A stretch of 64,000 bases of DNA, from positions 1-64,000 of the forward strand of contig NZ_RHOF01000006.1 in the NCBI RefSeq assembly GCF_003946445.1, written 5' to 3'. Positions 53,166 to 61,871 of the stretch are shown here, piece after piece. Positions within the stretch are counted from its first letter, which is position 1; each line of letters opens with the position of its first letter. The translations under genes were made by a program, and so were the position numbers. The DNA is from Loigolactobacillus jiayinensis (GTDB taxonomy: Bacteria; Bacillota; Bacilli; Lactobacillales; Lactobacillaceae). A model generated the notes under the pieces. That model was not told where the DNA came from, searched no databases, and worked only from the letters and a program-made list of their open reading frames with translations.

Positions 53166-54536
53166 TCAGTTAAATGCCTTTTGTAAAGCTTCACTAACGG
53201 TGGTAACGCCAATGACTTTAATCGTCGCTGGCACTTCCAACCCCTTAAGGTTGTTGTGCGGAATAAACATGCGCTTAAAGCCTAATTTAGCAGCTTCATT
53301 GATCCGTTGCTCGATTCGATTAACGCTACGGACTTCACCGGTCAGCCCAATTTCACCAACAAAGCAGTCAGTCGCCTGAGTACCTTTGTCGCGATAGGAA
53401 GAGGCAATGCTGACGGCAACCGCTAAATCGATCGCCGGTTCATCTAATTTGACGCCACCAGCGGCCTTTAAATAGGCATCTTGGTTTTGTAACATTAAGT
53501 TAGCCCGCTTCTCCAGCACCGCCATGATCAACGCAGCCCGATTACGGTCGATCCCAGTAGTCGTTCGCTGGGCGTTACCAAAAACGGTTGGCGTCACTAA
53601 GGCTTGAATTTCGACTAAAATCGGTCGTGTCCCCTCCAAGGAAACGACTACCGCCGAACCAGTTGCACCGGTTAAACGCTCTTCCAAAAAAATTTCTGAC
53701 GGATTTGCAACTTCGTATAAACCACCAGCCCGCATTTCAAAAATACCAATTTCGTTAGTTGAACCAAAGCGATTTTTTACCGCCCGTAAAATTCGATAAG
53801 TCCGTTGCTGGTCTCCTTCAAAATACAGCACTGTATCCACCATGTGCTCCAAAATCTTTGGTCCTGCGATGGCCCCGCCTTTAGTCACGTGGCCAACAAT
53901 GAAGATCGTAATTTGATTTTGCTTAGCAATTCGCATTAATGACGCTGTTACTTCGCGAACCTGCGCGACACTGCCGATGGCTGAGCTTAAATCAGGCTCC
54001 TGCATCGTCTGAATCGAATCAATAACCACATACTCAGGCTGCAGGTTTTCAATCTGCTGGCGAATACTGCCCATATCAGTTTCTGGATACAAGTAAAGTT
54101 GCTTGCCGGAAACGCCTAACCGGCCTGCGCGCATTTTAATCTGCGAAGCACTTTCTTCACCGGAAACGTATAAAACTTTTTCTTTACCTTGACTGAGTTG
54201 CCCGGAAACTTGTAGTAACAAGGTTGATTTCCCAATCCCAGGATCACCACCGATCAAGACTAATGATCCCGGCACGATTCCACCGCCAAGCACACGATTA
54301 AGCTCTGCCAATTGTGTATGCACCCGTGGTTCCTTTTCAACGCTGACTTTGGCCATTAGCTCTGGCTTAGCAATATGGCCAGCAATATTGGCTTGTGCAT
54401 GAGTCGTTTCTTTTTTAGTAGCAGTTATTTCTTCAACCATCTGATTCCACGCACCACAATTCGGGCAACGGCCTAAATAACGTGGTGAATTATAACCGCA
54501 ATTCTGACAAACGAATTGTGTTTTTGCTTTGGCCAC
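53166..54536 (-). CDS. radA: DNA repair protein RadA
   Basis: The GTG at 54536 is chosen because GAAAGG lies 9 bases upstream; it would touch an ATG at 54545. The protein then starts [17 protein letters not shown] as RadA homologues do. Zinc finger Cys10/13/24/27, Walker [11 protein letters not shown], the KNRFGSTNE motif and a Lon-like C-terminal domain follow. It is a helicase-like branch-migration protein in recombination. It is co-directional with dut. Confidence 0.95.
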   Translation of the reverse strand: MAKAKTQFVCQNCGYNSPRYLGRCPNCGAWNQMVEEITATKKETTHAQANIAGHIAKPELMAKVSVEKEPRVHTQLAELNRVLGGGIVPGSLVLIGGDPGIGKSTLLLQVSGQLSQGKEKVLYVSGEESASQIKMRAGRLGVSGKQLYLYPETDMGSIRQQIENLQPEYVVIDSIQTMQEPDLSSAIGSVAQVREVTASLMRIAKQNQITIFIVGHVTKGGAIAGPKILEHMVDTVLYFEGDQQRTYRILRAVKNRFGSTNEIGIFEMRAGGLYEVANPSEIFLEERLTGATGSAVVVSLEGTRPILVEIQALVTPTVFGNAQRTTTGIDRNRAALIMAVLEKRANLMLQNQDAYLKAAGGVKLDEPAIDLAVAVSIASSYRDKGTQATDCFVGEIGLTGEVRSVNRIEQRINEAAKLGFKRMFIPHNNLKGLEVPATIKVIGVTTVSEALQKAFN

Positions 54537-54621
54537 AGAATACATCCTTTCTATACATTAATTAAAATTAACCTCTAGTCTAATCGTTTCAACGCTAAAC
54601 TAAATCCGGCGCAAGGCTGAA

Positions 54622-55158
54622 TTAACGTCCTGAAGAACCGAAACCACCAGTCCGCTGACTCAAGCCACCTTCATCGGTATCACTACGTAAATAAGGCATA
54701 AAGATACCTTGACCGATACGCTCACCCTTTTTTATAGTGAGGTCACGCACGCCTAAATTGACGAGTTGAAAGAAAATCTCGCCTTCATTTTGGGCGTTAT
54801 TATAATAATCAGCATCAACAATGCCAACGCCATTTGGTAAAATCAGGCCGCGCTTAATTGGGCCACTAGAACGATTAGCCAATAGTAAATATTCATCCGG
54901 CTGCATATAAACTTTGATGCCAGTTGGTACTAAGTAGGGTTTCAATGTTTTACTAGCAGCAGTATAGTCAGCGTCCGTTAAAGCTTGACCGTGGCGCACA
55001 TGCCACAACAACCGCAAAAAATTGCCGCGCCAAATTGATGGCAAGGTAAAATCCTCTGCAGCTTGAAAATCATAACCAGCTGCCTGCTGTGTTGCCCGCT
55101 GTGGTAATTGTAATCCCGCATCTTGATAACGGGCAACTATCTCAAATCCTCGCTTCAT
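54622..55158 (-). CDS. dut: dUTP diphosphatase
   Basis: The 178 residues carry the trimeric dUTPase motifs: AAGYDFQAAED (I), ANRSSGPIKRGLILPNGVG (II-III), IVDADYYNN, GERIGQGIF (IV) and the C-terminal Gly-rich arm GGLSQRTGGFGSSGR (V). An insert of about 35 residues lies between motifs I and II (SIWRGNFLRLLWHVRHGQ), which makes it longer than typical enzymes but is usual in this branch. It hydrolyses dUTP to dUMP. Confidence 0.93.
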   Translation of the reverse strand: MKRGFEIVARYQDAGLQLPQRATQQAAGYDFQAAEDFTLPSIWRGNFLRLLWHVRHGQALTDADYTAASKTLKPYLVPTGIKVYMQPDEYLLLANRSSGPIKRGLILPNGVGIVDADYYNNAQNEGEIFFQLVNLGVRDLTIKKGERIGQGIFMPYLRSDTDEGGLSQRTGGFGSSGR

Positions 55159-55315
55159 AAACTAAAAAAACTCCTTATCCGCTTTTATGCCACCACAGTC
55201 TAATTATACAGTACAAATTGTGGCCAGCTTTGCATCTATTTCTTGTCTCTAATCATAGCATTTATTCGTCTAAATAGGTAACTAACTTGGACTAGTCATT
55301 GTTATTGCTCTCAAT

Positions 55316-55342
55316 AGGCAAGAAATCGTTTTCTTGCCTTTT
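55316..55342 (+). terminator. Terminator-like hairpin upstream of the GNAT gene
   Basis: AGGCAAGAAA (55316-55325) and TTTCTTGCCT (55330-55339) form a perfect 10-bp stem with a 4-base loop and TTTT. No plus-strand gene precedes it between dut and the GNAT gene, so it could end a small RNA or act as an attenuator. Confidence 0.5.
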
Positions 55343-55398
55343 AAACGGCGAAACTTTACAATAAACTTAACCATAAATTAAACACGGAGGCTACGCCC

Positions 55399-55677
55399 AT
55401 GGAATTTGAATTTGAACCAGGTCGCTTTTACAATAACGATGCTGACGGTCGCTTAGTTGCTGAGGTAACATTCCAAACATTAGATCATGGTAATGTTTTT
55501 GCTGTTGATCATACTTTTGTACGCGATGATCATCGTGGCCAAGGTATCGCCGGTCAACTGATCCAAAAAACGATTGAGCACGCCACAAATCATAATGCTA
55601 AAATTTTACCGATTTGCACCTACGCCAAGGCGTTTTTCGAACGTAAGCCTGAATATAATGATATTGTCGCCAAATAA
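55399..55677 (+). CDS. Small GNAT N-acetyltransferase (YjdJ-type)
   Basis: The 92-residue single-domain protein has VDHTFVRDDHRGQGIAGQLI, with the acetyl-CoA loop RGQGIA, and ILPICTYAKAFFERKPEY at the end, as in YjdJ/GCN5-like minimal acetyltransferases. The substrate is unknown. GGAGG precedes the ATG. Confidence 0.88.
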   Translation: MEFEFEPGRFYNNDADGRLVAEVTFQTLDHGNVFAVDHTFVRDDHRGQGIAGQLIQKTIEHATNHNAKILPICTYAKAFFERKPEYNDIVAK

Positions 55678-55682
55678 TTAGT

Positions 55683-55713
55683 TAAGCGTGGTCCAACTTT
55701 TGGGTCACGCTTA
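55683..55713 (+). terminator. Hairpin after the GNAT gene
   Basis: TAAGCGTG (55683-55690) and CACGCTTA (55706-55713) form a perfect 8-bp stem with an inner CCAA/TTGG pair. The T tail is weak. Confidence 0.55.
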
Positions 55714-55743
55714 TTTACTATCTGCTGTTACTTGTACTAGAAT
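55714..55743 (+). promoter_or_regulatory. Candidate pepC promoter
   Basis: TTTACT (55714-55719), 18 bases and TAGAAT (55738-55743) stand about 45 bases before the pepC start. Confidence 0.45.
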
Positions 55744-55787
55744 AGAACCAGACGAAAAAACGTCGCTAATAATGGGGAGTGAATGAA

Positions 55788-57125
55788 TTGAGTCAAGAAA
55801 TTACACCAGCTGCAATTGCCGATTATCAAGCACATTTACAACAAGTACCACAATCCGCAACCATCAAACGCGCAGTCATGAATAATGGTATTCTCGCTGC
55901 TAGTGAAAATACAGATTCAAAGGTCGCGATGAATCAAACTTTTTCCATTGATTTAACTGCTGAAAAAGTGGCCAATCAAAAACAAAGCGGTCGCTGCTGG
56001 ATGTTTGCCGCATTAAATACCATGCGCCGTAGTATCGCTGATCAATTTAACTTAAAAGATTTTGAATTATCACAAAATTACACTAATTTTTGGGATAAAT
56101 TTGAAAAAGCTAATTATTTTTACGAAAATATCTTAGTAACGGCTGACGAACCATTAGATAGCCGCAAAGTCAGCTTTTTATTGACCACACCACAACAAGA
56201 TGGTGGCCAATGGGATATGTTGACAGCTTTGATTGAAAAATACGGCATTGTTCCTAAATATGTGATGCCTGAAACGTACAATAGTTCAAAATCCAGTGAA
56301 CTAAATGGCGTATTAAACTTAAAATTGCGTAAAGACGCCGTTAGTTTACGCCAATTAGTCGCTGACAAGGCCAGTGACCAGGAAATCGCAGCTGCTAAGT
56401 CACGCTTCTTAAGCGAAGATTACCGGATCTTAGTTTACGCATTAGGTGAACCACCCGTTAAATTTGATTTTGAATACCGTGATGGTGATAAAGCCTATCA
56501 TATCGACCGCGACCTAACGCCACAAACTTTCTTTAAGAAATACGTTGGCTGGGATCTAGATAGCTATCAATCAATCATTAACGCACCAACTGACGACAAG
56601 CCTTACAATCATTTATACACAATTGAAATGTTGGGTAACGTCGTCGGTGGCCGCCAGGTTCGCCATTTGAATTTAGACATTGCCACCTTTAAGCAATTAG
56701 CTATCAAGCAATTACAAGCTGGCGAAAGTGTTTGGTTTGGCAGTGATGTAGGTCAAGCTTCCGACCGCCAAGTCGGTATTATGGATACCGCTATTTATAA
56801 CAAGGACGCCCTCTTTGACGTTGATTTTGGCATGACCAAAGCCCAACGCTTAGACTATGCTGAAAGCTTAATGACGCACGCCATGGTTATCACCGGCGTT
56901 GACCTTGTTGATGACAAACCAACTAAGTGGAAAGTCGAAAATTCATGGGGCGATAAAGTTGGCGAAAAAGGTTACTTTGTCATGAGTGATGATTGGTTAG
57001 ACCAATACGTTTATCAAATCGTTATCAATAAGAAATACTTGCCTGCTGACTTATTAGCTGCAACTAAAGAAGATCCCAAAGTTCTAGCACCTTGGGATCC
57101 AATGGGTGCATTAGCGGCACGGTAA
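55788..57125 (+). CDS. pepC: Aminopeptidase C (C1B cysteine peptidase, bleomycin hydrolase family)
   Basis: The 445-residue enzyme has catalytic Cys in KQSGRCWMFAALNT (about residue 70), His in THAMVITGVDL and Asn in WKVENSWGDK. It is a cytoplasmic hexameric aminopeptidase that digests peptides taken up from milk or other protein. The TTG at 55788 is favoured by GGGGAGTG 7 bases upstream; the GTG at 55779 has no room for one. Confidence 0.95.
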   Translation: MSQEITPAAIADYQAHLQQVPQSATIKRAVMNNGILAASENTDSKVAMNQTFSIDLTAEKVANQKQSGRCWMFAALNTMRRSIADQFNLKDFELSQNYTNFWDKFEKANYFYENILVTADEPLDSRKVSFLLTTPQQDGGQWDMLTALIEKYGIVPKYVMPETYNSSKSSELNGVLNLKLRKDAVSLRQLVADKASDQEIAAAKSRFLSEDYRILVYALGEPPVKFDFEYRDGDKAYHIDRDLTPQTFFKKYVGWDLDSYQSIINAPTDDKPYNHLYTIEMLGNVVGGRQVRHLNLDIATFKQLAIKQLQAGESVWFGSDVGQASDRQVGIMDTAIYNKDALFDVDFGMTKAQRLDYAESLMTHAMVITGVDLVDDKPTKWKVENSWGDKVGEKGYFVMSDDWLDQYVYQIVINKKYLPADLLAATKEDPKVLAPWDPMGALAAR

Positions 57126-57139
57126 AAATTAATTAAACG

Positions 57140-57174
57140 AAGAGACGCCAACAATTGTTGTGCGCCTCTTTTTT
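57140..57174 (+). terminator. Terminator of pepC
   Basis: AGAG-CGC and GCG-CTCT arms with an inner CAACAATTGTTG palindrome are followed by TTTTTT. It overlaps the stop region of the convergent gpmA. Confidence 0.7.
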
Positions 57175-57853
57175 AGTGCTTATGAATAATTGTTTTTTGC
57201 TGGATCCGTAACTTATTATCTAGCTCATAAACGATCGGCTCACCGTTAGCGACTTCTACACCGTTGATTCCTGCATCAGAAATACCTTCTAAATACTTGA
57301 TCAACGCACGTATAGTACTCCCATGAGCAACAACTAATTGATCATGACCATCAAGTAGTGCTGGCCCAATATGATCTAACCAATAAGGTACCACACGGTT
57401 CAAGGCCATTTCCAAGCTTTCAGCTAGCGGCTCAAAACGGTAGCCAAAACGCGTATAGCGGCGATCATAGTCTGGCTGCTGCAATTGTGGTGGCACTGTG
57501 GTGTAACTCCGCCGCCACAAGACAACTTGCGCTGCACCATATTCTTGACGAGTGGCGTCTTTATTTTGTCCGCGCAGTGCACCGTAGTGTCGTTCATTTA
57601 ATCGCCACGTTTTGTGCAGTGGCACAGCTGAGATTTTCAATTGATCCATCACAATATCGGCGGTCATGATTGCGCGCTGTAATAGCGAGGTATGAACTGC
57701 AGTGAGATCAAGTTGTAGCGGTACTAAACGGTCACCTGCCTGTTGTGCTTCTATAATACCAGTTGCCGTTAATGGCACATCGGACCAACCAGTATAGATG
57801 TTGTCACGATTAGCCGTACTTTCACCGTGGCGCAATAAAACCAATCGTGCCAT
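57173..57853 (-). CDS. gpmA: 2,3-bisphosphoglycerate-dependent phosphoglycerate mutase
   Basis: The 226-residue protein has [12 protein letters not shown] with phospho-His9, [22 protein letters not shown] with the catalytic Glu, and [11 protein letters not shown] with the second His. It interconverts 3- and 2-phosphoglycerate in glycolysis. Single gene, convergent with pepC. The family has paralogues, so whether this is the main glycolytic copy is not known. Confidence 0.93.
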   Translation of the reverse strand: MARLVLLRHGESTANRDNIYTGWSDVPLTATGIIEAQQAGDRLVPLQLDLTAVHTSLLQRAIMTADIVMDQLKISAVPLHKTWRLNERHYGALRGQNKDATRQEYGAAQVVLWRRSYTTVPPQLQQPDYDRRYTRFGYRFEPLAESLEMALNRVVPYWLDHIGPALLDGHDQLVVAHGSTIRALIKYLEGISDAGINGVEVANGEPIVYELDNKLRIQQKTIIHKH

Positions 57854-58017
57854 TACTTGTCACTCCCTAAAATTTAACTTTAATTAGCCGCGTACAGATA
57901 CAAACACACCATCATTTTTAACGTGCCTACATTAATTTAACCGGCGCACGTCTCTTTCATCATTCTCTATTCTACCGAAATTAATCGTAAAAAAACAGTC
58001 ATACCACAATTTTCCTA

Positions 58018-58046
58018 TTTTCAACGGTCACTGAATTCGTTATAAT
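58018..58046 (+). promoter_or_regulatory. Candidate thrB promoter
   Basis: TTTTCA (58018-58023), 17 bases and a perfect TATAAT (58041-58046) stand 58 bases before the thrB ATG. Confidence 0.6.
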
Positions 58047-58104
58047 TAAAATTAAATAAATATCTAATTAAATTTTAATCTTTCGTTTTACATGGAGGTC
58101 ACTT

Positions 58105-58974
58105 ATGAAAATTCAAGTTCCCGCAACCACATCTAATCTGGGCCCTGGCTTTGATTCCTGTGGACTTGCGTTGGCACTTTATTTACGAATCCAAGTTGGT
58201 GCTGAAAGTGCACATTGGGAGTTGCAGCACAATCTTGGACCATTAATTCCCAGCGATCAAGAAAATTTGATTGTTAAAACTGCTTTGGCCGTTGCTGGCA
58301 AGCAGCCCCTTACACCACACCAACTCAGCGTTATGTCAGATATTCCCGTACAACGTGGTCTTGGCAGTAGCGCCGCAGCAGTCGTTGGTGGTATCGAGTT
58401 AGCTAACCGTTTGGCCAATTTAAACTTAAGTATTGATGAAAAAATTACTTTGGCCACCAATTTTGAGCATCATCCTGATCATGTAGCGCCAGCAATTCGG
58501 GGTAACTTCGTCACGGCCGCTATGATCGATGATCACGTTTACTCAGTGCGTCATTTTTTCCCTGACTCTGACTTTGTCATCTACATTCCGCGAGAACAGT
58601 TGCCGGCCGTTAAAAGCCGTGAAGTATTGCCCCAAGCACTAAATTATAGTCAAGCAGTCGCCGGTAGTGCCATTGCTAACGTGATGATTGCCGCCATTTT
58701 AAATGGTGATCTCACCTTAGCGGGCACGATGATGGAACACGATTTATTACAGGAGCGCTATCGTGATAACTTTGTGCCTTTCCTCAAACAAATGCGCACC
58801 ACTGCTAAAGACCTCGGAGCGTACGGCACCTTCATATCCGGTGCTGGCCCAGCAATTATTACCATGTGTCCTGAAGAAGCCACTGAGGATATCAAAGCTG
58901 CTCTGATGCAAAAACACCCTACCGGCACAGTGATTTCATTATCAGCCGATAAAGATGGTATTCAAGTATTTTAA
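58105..58974 (+). CDS. thrB: Homoserine kinase
   Basis: The 289-residue GHMP kinase has IQVPATTSNLGPGFDSCGLAL at the start, VQRGLGSSAAAVVGG as the ATP loop and TFISGAGPAIIT near the end. It phosphorylates homoserine on the way to threonine. Here it stands alone, without hom or thrC next to it. GGAGGTC precedes the ATG. Its stop codon lies in the first arm of a split terminator (see 58972). Confidence 0.93.
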   Translation: MKIQVPATTSNLGPGFDSCGLALALYLRIQVGAESAHWELQHNLGPLIPSDQENLIVKTALAVAGKQPLTPHQLSVMSDIPVQRGLGSSAAAVVGGIELANRLANLNLSIDEKITLATNFEHHPDHVAPAIRGNFVTAAMIDDHVYSVRHFFPDSDFVIYIPREQLPAVKSREVLPQALNYSQAVAGSAIANVMIAAILNGDLTLAGTMMEHDLLQERYRDNFVPFLKQMRTTAKDLGAYGTFISGAGPAIITMCPEEATEDIKAALMQKHPTGTVISLSADKDGIQVF

Positions 58975-58993
58975 AAAAGTGTGACCAGCAAAC
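58972..58993 (+). terminator. Left half of a split bidirectional terminator
   Basis: TAAAAAAGTGTGACCAGCAAA (58972-58992) is a perfect reverse complement of 59673-59693. Without the 672 bases inserted between them (element plus one copy of the 8-bp duplication), the two halves would form a 20-bp stem (14 bp plus the A/T runs) with an 8-base loop, a textbook shared terminator for thrB and the convergent carrier gene. Confidence 0.85.
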
Positions 58994-59039
58994 CTCTAAA
59001 TGGTTCTTTCTGAACTTTGTCTGTCTTATTAACTCGTAG

Positions 59040-59230
59040 GCGGATTTAGTTTGGTTCCATTCCGGCGCTGGCGTATGGAACGCGTGGCACGTTGTCAAGC
59101 TAATTTTCTTTCCAATTTAAGCCCAATCGGAAAAGAAAATGGATCTTGCCAGCCGCGCATGGTACTAGGCGACCACGGTCACCAAGTACCATCGACACAG
59201 CTGATAACGCCAGCGCCTCCATTTCACCTT
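59040..59230 (+). ncRNA. Left arm: structured sequence, possible ncRNA
   Basis: Stems visible on the plus strand are 59064-59074 with 59207-59217 (11 bp), GTGGC/GCCGC, AATTTTC with GAAAAT and ATGGTACT (59159-59166) with AGTACCAT (59185-59192). The right arm, on the other strand, has the same stems with different but still pairing bases. No promoter was found, so transcription may come from thrB. Confidence 0.5.
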
Positions 59231-59342
59231 GGCAGTGTTAGAGCATTATTTTGTGAATTAGGTTAAATATTTAGATAGCTCAATTAGGATTACCTGACAG
59301 CTGTTTGTAATTCGTAGTTTTAAAGTAGATTATATGCGCATA

Positions 59343-59386
59343 AAAACACCAGTAAAACAGTCAGAAAACTGTTTTACTGGTGTTTT
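59343..59386. terminator. Central bidirectional terminator of the element
   Basis: An 18-bp perfect stem (59343-59360 with 59369-59386) has an 8-base loop and AAAA/TTTT ends on both strands. It can stop transcription arriving from thrB and from the carrier gene. Confidence 0.88.
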
Positions 59387-59449
59387 GTATTCTGACTATC
59401 ACTAACTTTGCCACTTAAACAATCAATACTTGAACGTTCAACCATTGCC

Positions 59450-59640
59450 TGCTGAAATGGAGTCGCCAGTGGACCAGATGTGTCGATAGTTCTTAATGGT
59501 GGGCTGTGCCATTTAGAACTATGCGTGGCTGGCGAGATCCATTTTCCCGCCTGCTTTTGTTTTTATTCAGGGAAAATTAGCTCGCCAACGCGCCACTCGT
59601 TCCGTCCACTGGCGACGGAATGGAAGCTAACTTACTCAGC
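59450..59640 (-). ncRNA. Right arm: second, inverted copy of the structured sequence
   Basis: On the minus strand it has a 13-bp stem (59604-59616 with 59462-59474), GGCGAG/CTCGCC, ATTTTCCC/GGGAAAAT (59570-59577 with 59541-59548) and ATAGTTCT/AGAACTAT (59515-59522 with 59486-59493). Many bases differ from the left arm but the pairing is kept. Confidence 0.5.
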
Positions 59641-59672
59641 TTGCAGACAAACTTTAGAAAGAACCCTCTAAA

Positions 59673-59693
59673 TTTGCTGGTCACACTTTTTTA
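59673..59693 (-). terminator. Right half of the split bidirectional terminator
   Basis: It is the perfect 21-base reverse complement of 58972-58992 and includes the stop codon of the carrier gene. Confidence 0.85.
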
Positions 59694-60632
59694 CTGGCGT
59701 AATAACGTCATTAAAATCGGAATCACAATTAAACTTAGCAAGGTTGATTCCGTCACCATTAAGGCAGCATAGTCGGCATCAGCCCCATACAATTTAGCGA
59801 CAACTGGCGCATTAGTCATAACTGGCATCGCCGATTGTAAAATAAAAACTTGTTTCATCAATGTTGGTACTGGTGCTGGTAAAACCAGCAAACTCATTAG
59901 CACTGGCGCTAAAATGAAACGCCCCACTAAAATACCAATACTGTGGCGTGATAACCGCATTTGGCTCAATCCTGCGCTCTCGATCGCAATCCCAATGAAG
60001 ATCATCGATAACGGAATCGTCAGCCCACCGATATAACTAAAATCAGACATCAAAAACCTCGGTACTTGAATATGTAACAATACTAAGACTACCGCCACCA
60101 TAAACCCAAGCAAAGGCGGTGAAAATACTTTCTTGATCGTCGTCCACCAACTAAATTGTTCCGTGCTGGTGCCATCGCGCTTAATTAAATAAACACCTAG
60201 TGTCCAAAAGAAAGTCGTGTTGGCCATATAATAAACCAAAACGTACGGTAAACTTTTATTACCAAATAGCGCCATATTAATTGGCAAGCCGATAAAAACG
60301 GTATTCGAATTGAAGAACATTGATTCAAATAACCCCCGGCGCTCTTTGCGAATCCGAATTATTCGCGCTACCGCTACGGAAATACCAAATAAAATTAGCA
60401 TTGAGATCACAGGAAACTTCAGATCTGGTAGTAAACGAAATAATTCTTTCGCCGTAAAATCACGCGTGATCGTATCCAACATATAGCAAGGTAATGCGAT
60501 TTGCGTGACTAAACGTGCAATTAATTTACTACTTTTTTCGTCGAACCAGCCAGCACGTGCTAAAACGTAACCAACGACAATCATAACTAGGATGACCAAA
60601 ACACCCTCGATACTTTGTAAAAATATGCCCAT
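59691..60632 (-). CDS. Auxin efflux carrier (AEC) family transporter
   Basis: From the ATG at 60632 (AAGGTGTGG upstream) the protein has 313 residues and about ten helices. It starts IFLQSIEGVLVILVMIVVGYVLARAGWF and has NSNTVFIGLPINMALFG in the middle and AMPVMTNAPVVAKLYGAD near the end, characteristic of AEC/MleP-type carriers that move malate or other organic acids. The substrate is unknown. A longer reading to 60776 would overlap the divergent gene. Confidence 0.88.
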   Translation of the reverse strand: MGIFLQSIEGVLVILVMIVVGYVLARAGWFDEKSSKLIARLVTQIALPCYMLDTITRDFTAKELFRLLPDLKFPVISMLILFGISVAVARIIRIRKERRGLFESMFFNSNTVFIGLPINMALFGNKSLPYVLVYYMANTTFFWTLGVYLIKRDGTSTEQFSWWTTIKKVFSPPLLGFMVAVVLVLLHIQVPRFLMSDFSYIGGLTIPLSMIFIGIAIESAGLSQMRLSRHSIGILVGRFILAPVLMSLLVLPAPVPTLMKQVFILQSAMPVMTNAPVVAKLYGADADYAALMVTESTLLSLIVIPILMTLLRQ

Positions 60633-60715
60633 CAAACCACACCTTATCATTATAATAGCTATCAGTTTACCACTTTCATAACTATTTCCAAAGGCTTGCC
60701 CAACTGTTAAAACGG

Positions 60716-60743
60716 TTACATTTATAAAAAAAGCGGTTATAAT
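60716..60743 (+). promoter_or_regulatory. Promoter of the 60775-61062 gene
   Basis: TTACAT (60716-60721), 16 bases and a perfect TATAAT (60738-60743) lie about 30 bases before the ATG. Confidence 0.65.
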
Positions 60744-60774
60744 GAAGATGACAATAAGCAAAGGAGTGAGTGAC

Positions 60775-61062
60775 ATGGCAAATTATTATGACGTCACCTT
60801 TAATACTATTGATGGAAAAGCCTTTATCAAACGTAACATTGCTTCTGATCTGCCAGCAACAAAGGTCTGGCAAGATGCTTGCGAAAAAGTTGAAGCCGAC
60901 AATCTTTACATTATGATGAACGATAATACATTGGTTAATTTAGTACGCCACCATATTGTCCGGATTGATATGACTAAGTTGGACACGCCGATTGAAAAAC
61001 GAGCGCGGCGCCAAGATCAATTTCTCAATACCGTTAATTCATTAGCAAATATTGGCCTGTAA
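60775..61062 (+). CDS. Small conserved protein, function unknown
   Basis: The 95-residue protein from the ATG at 60775 (AAAGGAGTGA upstream) reads ANYYDVTFNTIDGKAFIKRNI, then YIMMNDNTLVNLVRHHIVRIDM and a basic tail EKRARRQDQF. No signal peptide, helix or known motif is seen. It has a good promoter and terminator of its own, so it is expressed as a single gene. I do not recognise the family. Confidence 0.65.
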   Translation: MANYYDVTFNTIDGKAFIKRNIASDLPATKVWQDACEKVEADNLYIMMNDNTLVNLVRHHIVRIDMTKLDTPIEKRARRQDQFLNTVNSLANIGL

Positions 61063-61064
61063 CC

Positions 61065-61103
61065 AAAAAAGCTTGACACTTATAACGCGTGCCAAGCTTT
61101 TTT
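61065..61103. terminator. Bidirectional terminator between the small gene and accA
   Basis: AAAAGCTTG-CAC and GTG-CAAGCTTTT arms with one internal mismatch are flanked by A and T runs on both strands. Confidence 0.8.
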
Positions 61104-61863
61104 ATGCAAATTTTGCCAACACCGTCAAATACTTCTCAGTGCGTTGTTGCTGCAATTGTACCGCTGACCACGTCGTTAATTCAGCTAATTGCTGCTGCAA
61201 TGCCTGATCAATCCGCACCATAGTTTGCTTGTCTTCAGCAATAATCTGATCGACTAAGCCAAGTTTTGCCAGCTGGGCGGCCGTCATCGGCAAATATTTG
61301 GTCAGATCTTGTGGCTCGTCACCTTTTAAAATGGCTTGGACCGCTTCCGGTGATGCCACTGAATAAATACTATTTTCCAGCATCAAAATACGGTTACTAT
61401 TGGCCAATGCTAGCGCACCACCACTTTCACCCTCACCTAAAAATAAAGCAATATTCGGTACTGTCAAGCGCCCCATTTGACTAATTGTTGCCGCTAGGGC
61501 TTGGCTTTGACCGTTTAGTTCGGCCGCCACATCAGCCGCAGCGCCGGGCATATTGATCAGCGTGATCACCGGCCAACCGAATTTTTCAGCTTGGCTCAAA
61601 CCCCGATTAACCTTACGATACCCCGCCGGACTTAATGCGCCAAAATGATAATCTAGCCGTTGCTGCAGTGTTGCACCACGATTAACGCCGACAAATAATG
61701 CCGTCTGCTGATGAAAGCAACCATAGCCAACCGTTACTGCTGGATCATCGGCTTGCAAGCGATCCCCATGCAGTGTGAAAAAATCTGTGGTTAACGCTGT
61801 GATCACTGCCGCAGAGCTAATTCGCTCGGCACTACGAATTTTTTTTAATTGTTCTTCTAACAT
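61102..61863 (-). CDS. accA: Acetyl-CoA carboxylase, carboxyltransferase alpha subunit
   Basis: The 253-residue protein starts MLEEQLKKIRSAERIS at the ATG at 61863 (GAGG upstream). It carries FFTLHGDRLQADDPAVTVGYG, INMPGAAADVAAELNGQ and FLGEGESGGALALANSNRILMLENSIYSVASPE, the acyl-CoA carboxyltransferase core. With AccD it moves the carboxyl group from biotin to acetyl-CoA. Last gene of the acc cluster. Confidence 0.94.
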   Translation of the reverse strand: MLEEQLKKIRSAERISSAAVITALTTDFFTLHGDRLQADDPAVTVGYGCFHQQTALFVGVNRGATLQQRLDYHFGALSPAGYRKVNRGLSQAEKFGWPVITLINMPGAAADVAAELNGQSQALAATISQMGRLTVPNIALFLGEGESGGALALANSNRILMLENSIYSVASPEAVQAILKGDEPQDLTKYLPMTAAQLAKLGLVDQIIAEDKQTMVRIDQALQQQLAELTTWSAVQLQQQRTEKYLTVLAKFA

Positions 61864-61871
61864 CGTACGCC

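Larger units (their letters stand above)
59002..59665. mobile_element. 664-bp non-autonomous element (MITE-like) with ISL3-type ends
   Basis: The element begins GGTTCTTTCT and ends AGAAAGAACC; the inverted similarity continues through TTTGTCTG and onward through both arms. The 8-bp direct repeat CTCTAAAT lies immediately outside each end (58994-59001 and 59666-59673), which is a target duplication. GG-TCTTT ends and 8-bp duplications are known for the ISL3 family. No reading frame for a transposase exists. It sits precisely in the loop of a terminator and carries a central 18-bp bidirectional terminator. Confidence 0.8.

Noticed and set aside
59051-59671. Small plus-strand reading frames of 60-70 codons inside the 664-bp element
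   Set aside because: They run through hairpin stems, lack ribosome binding sites and have no recognisable motif; the segment is better explained as structured non-coding DNA.
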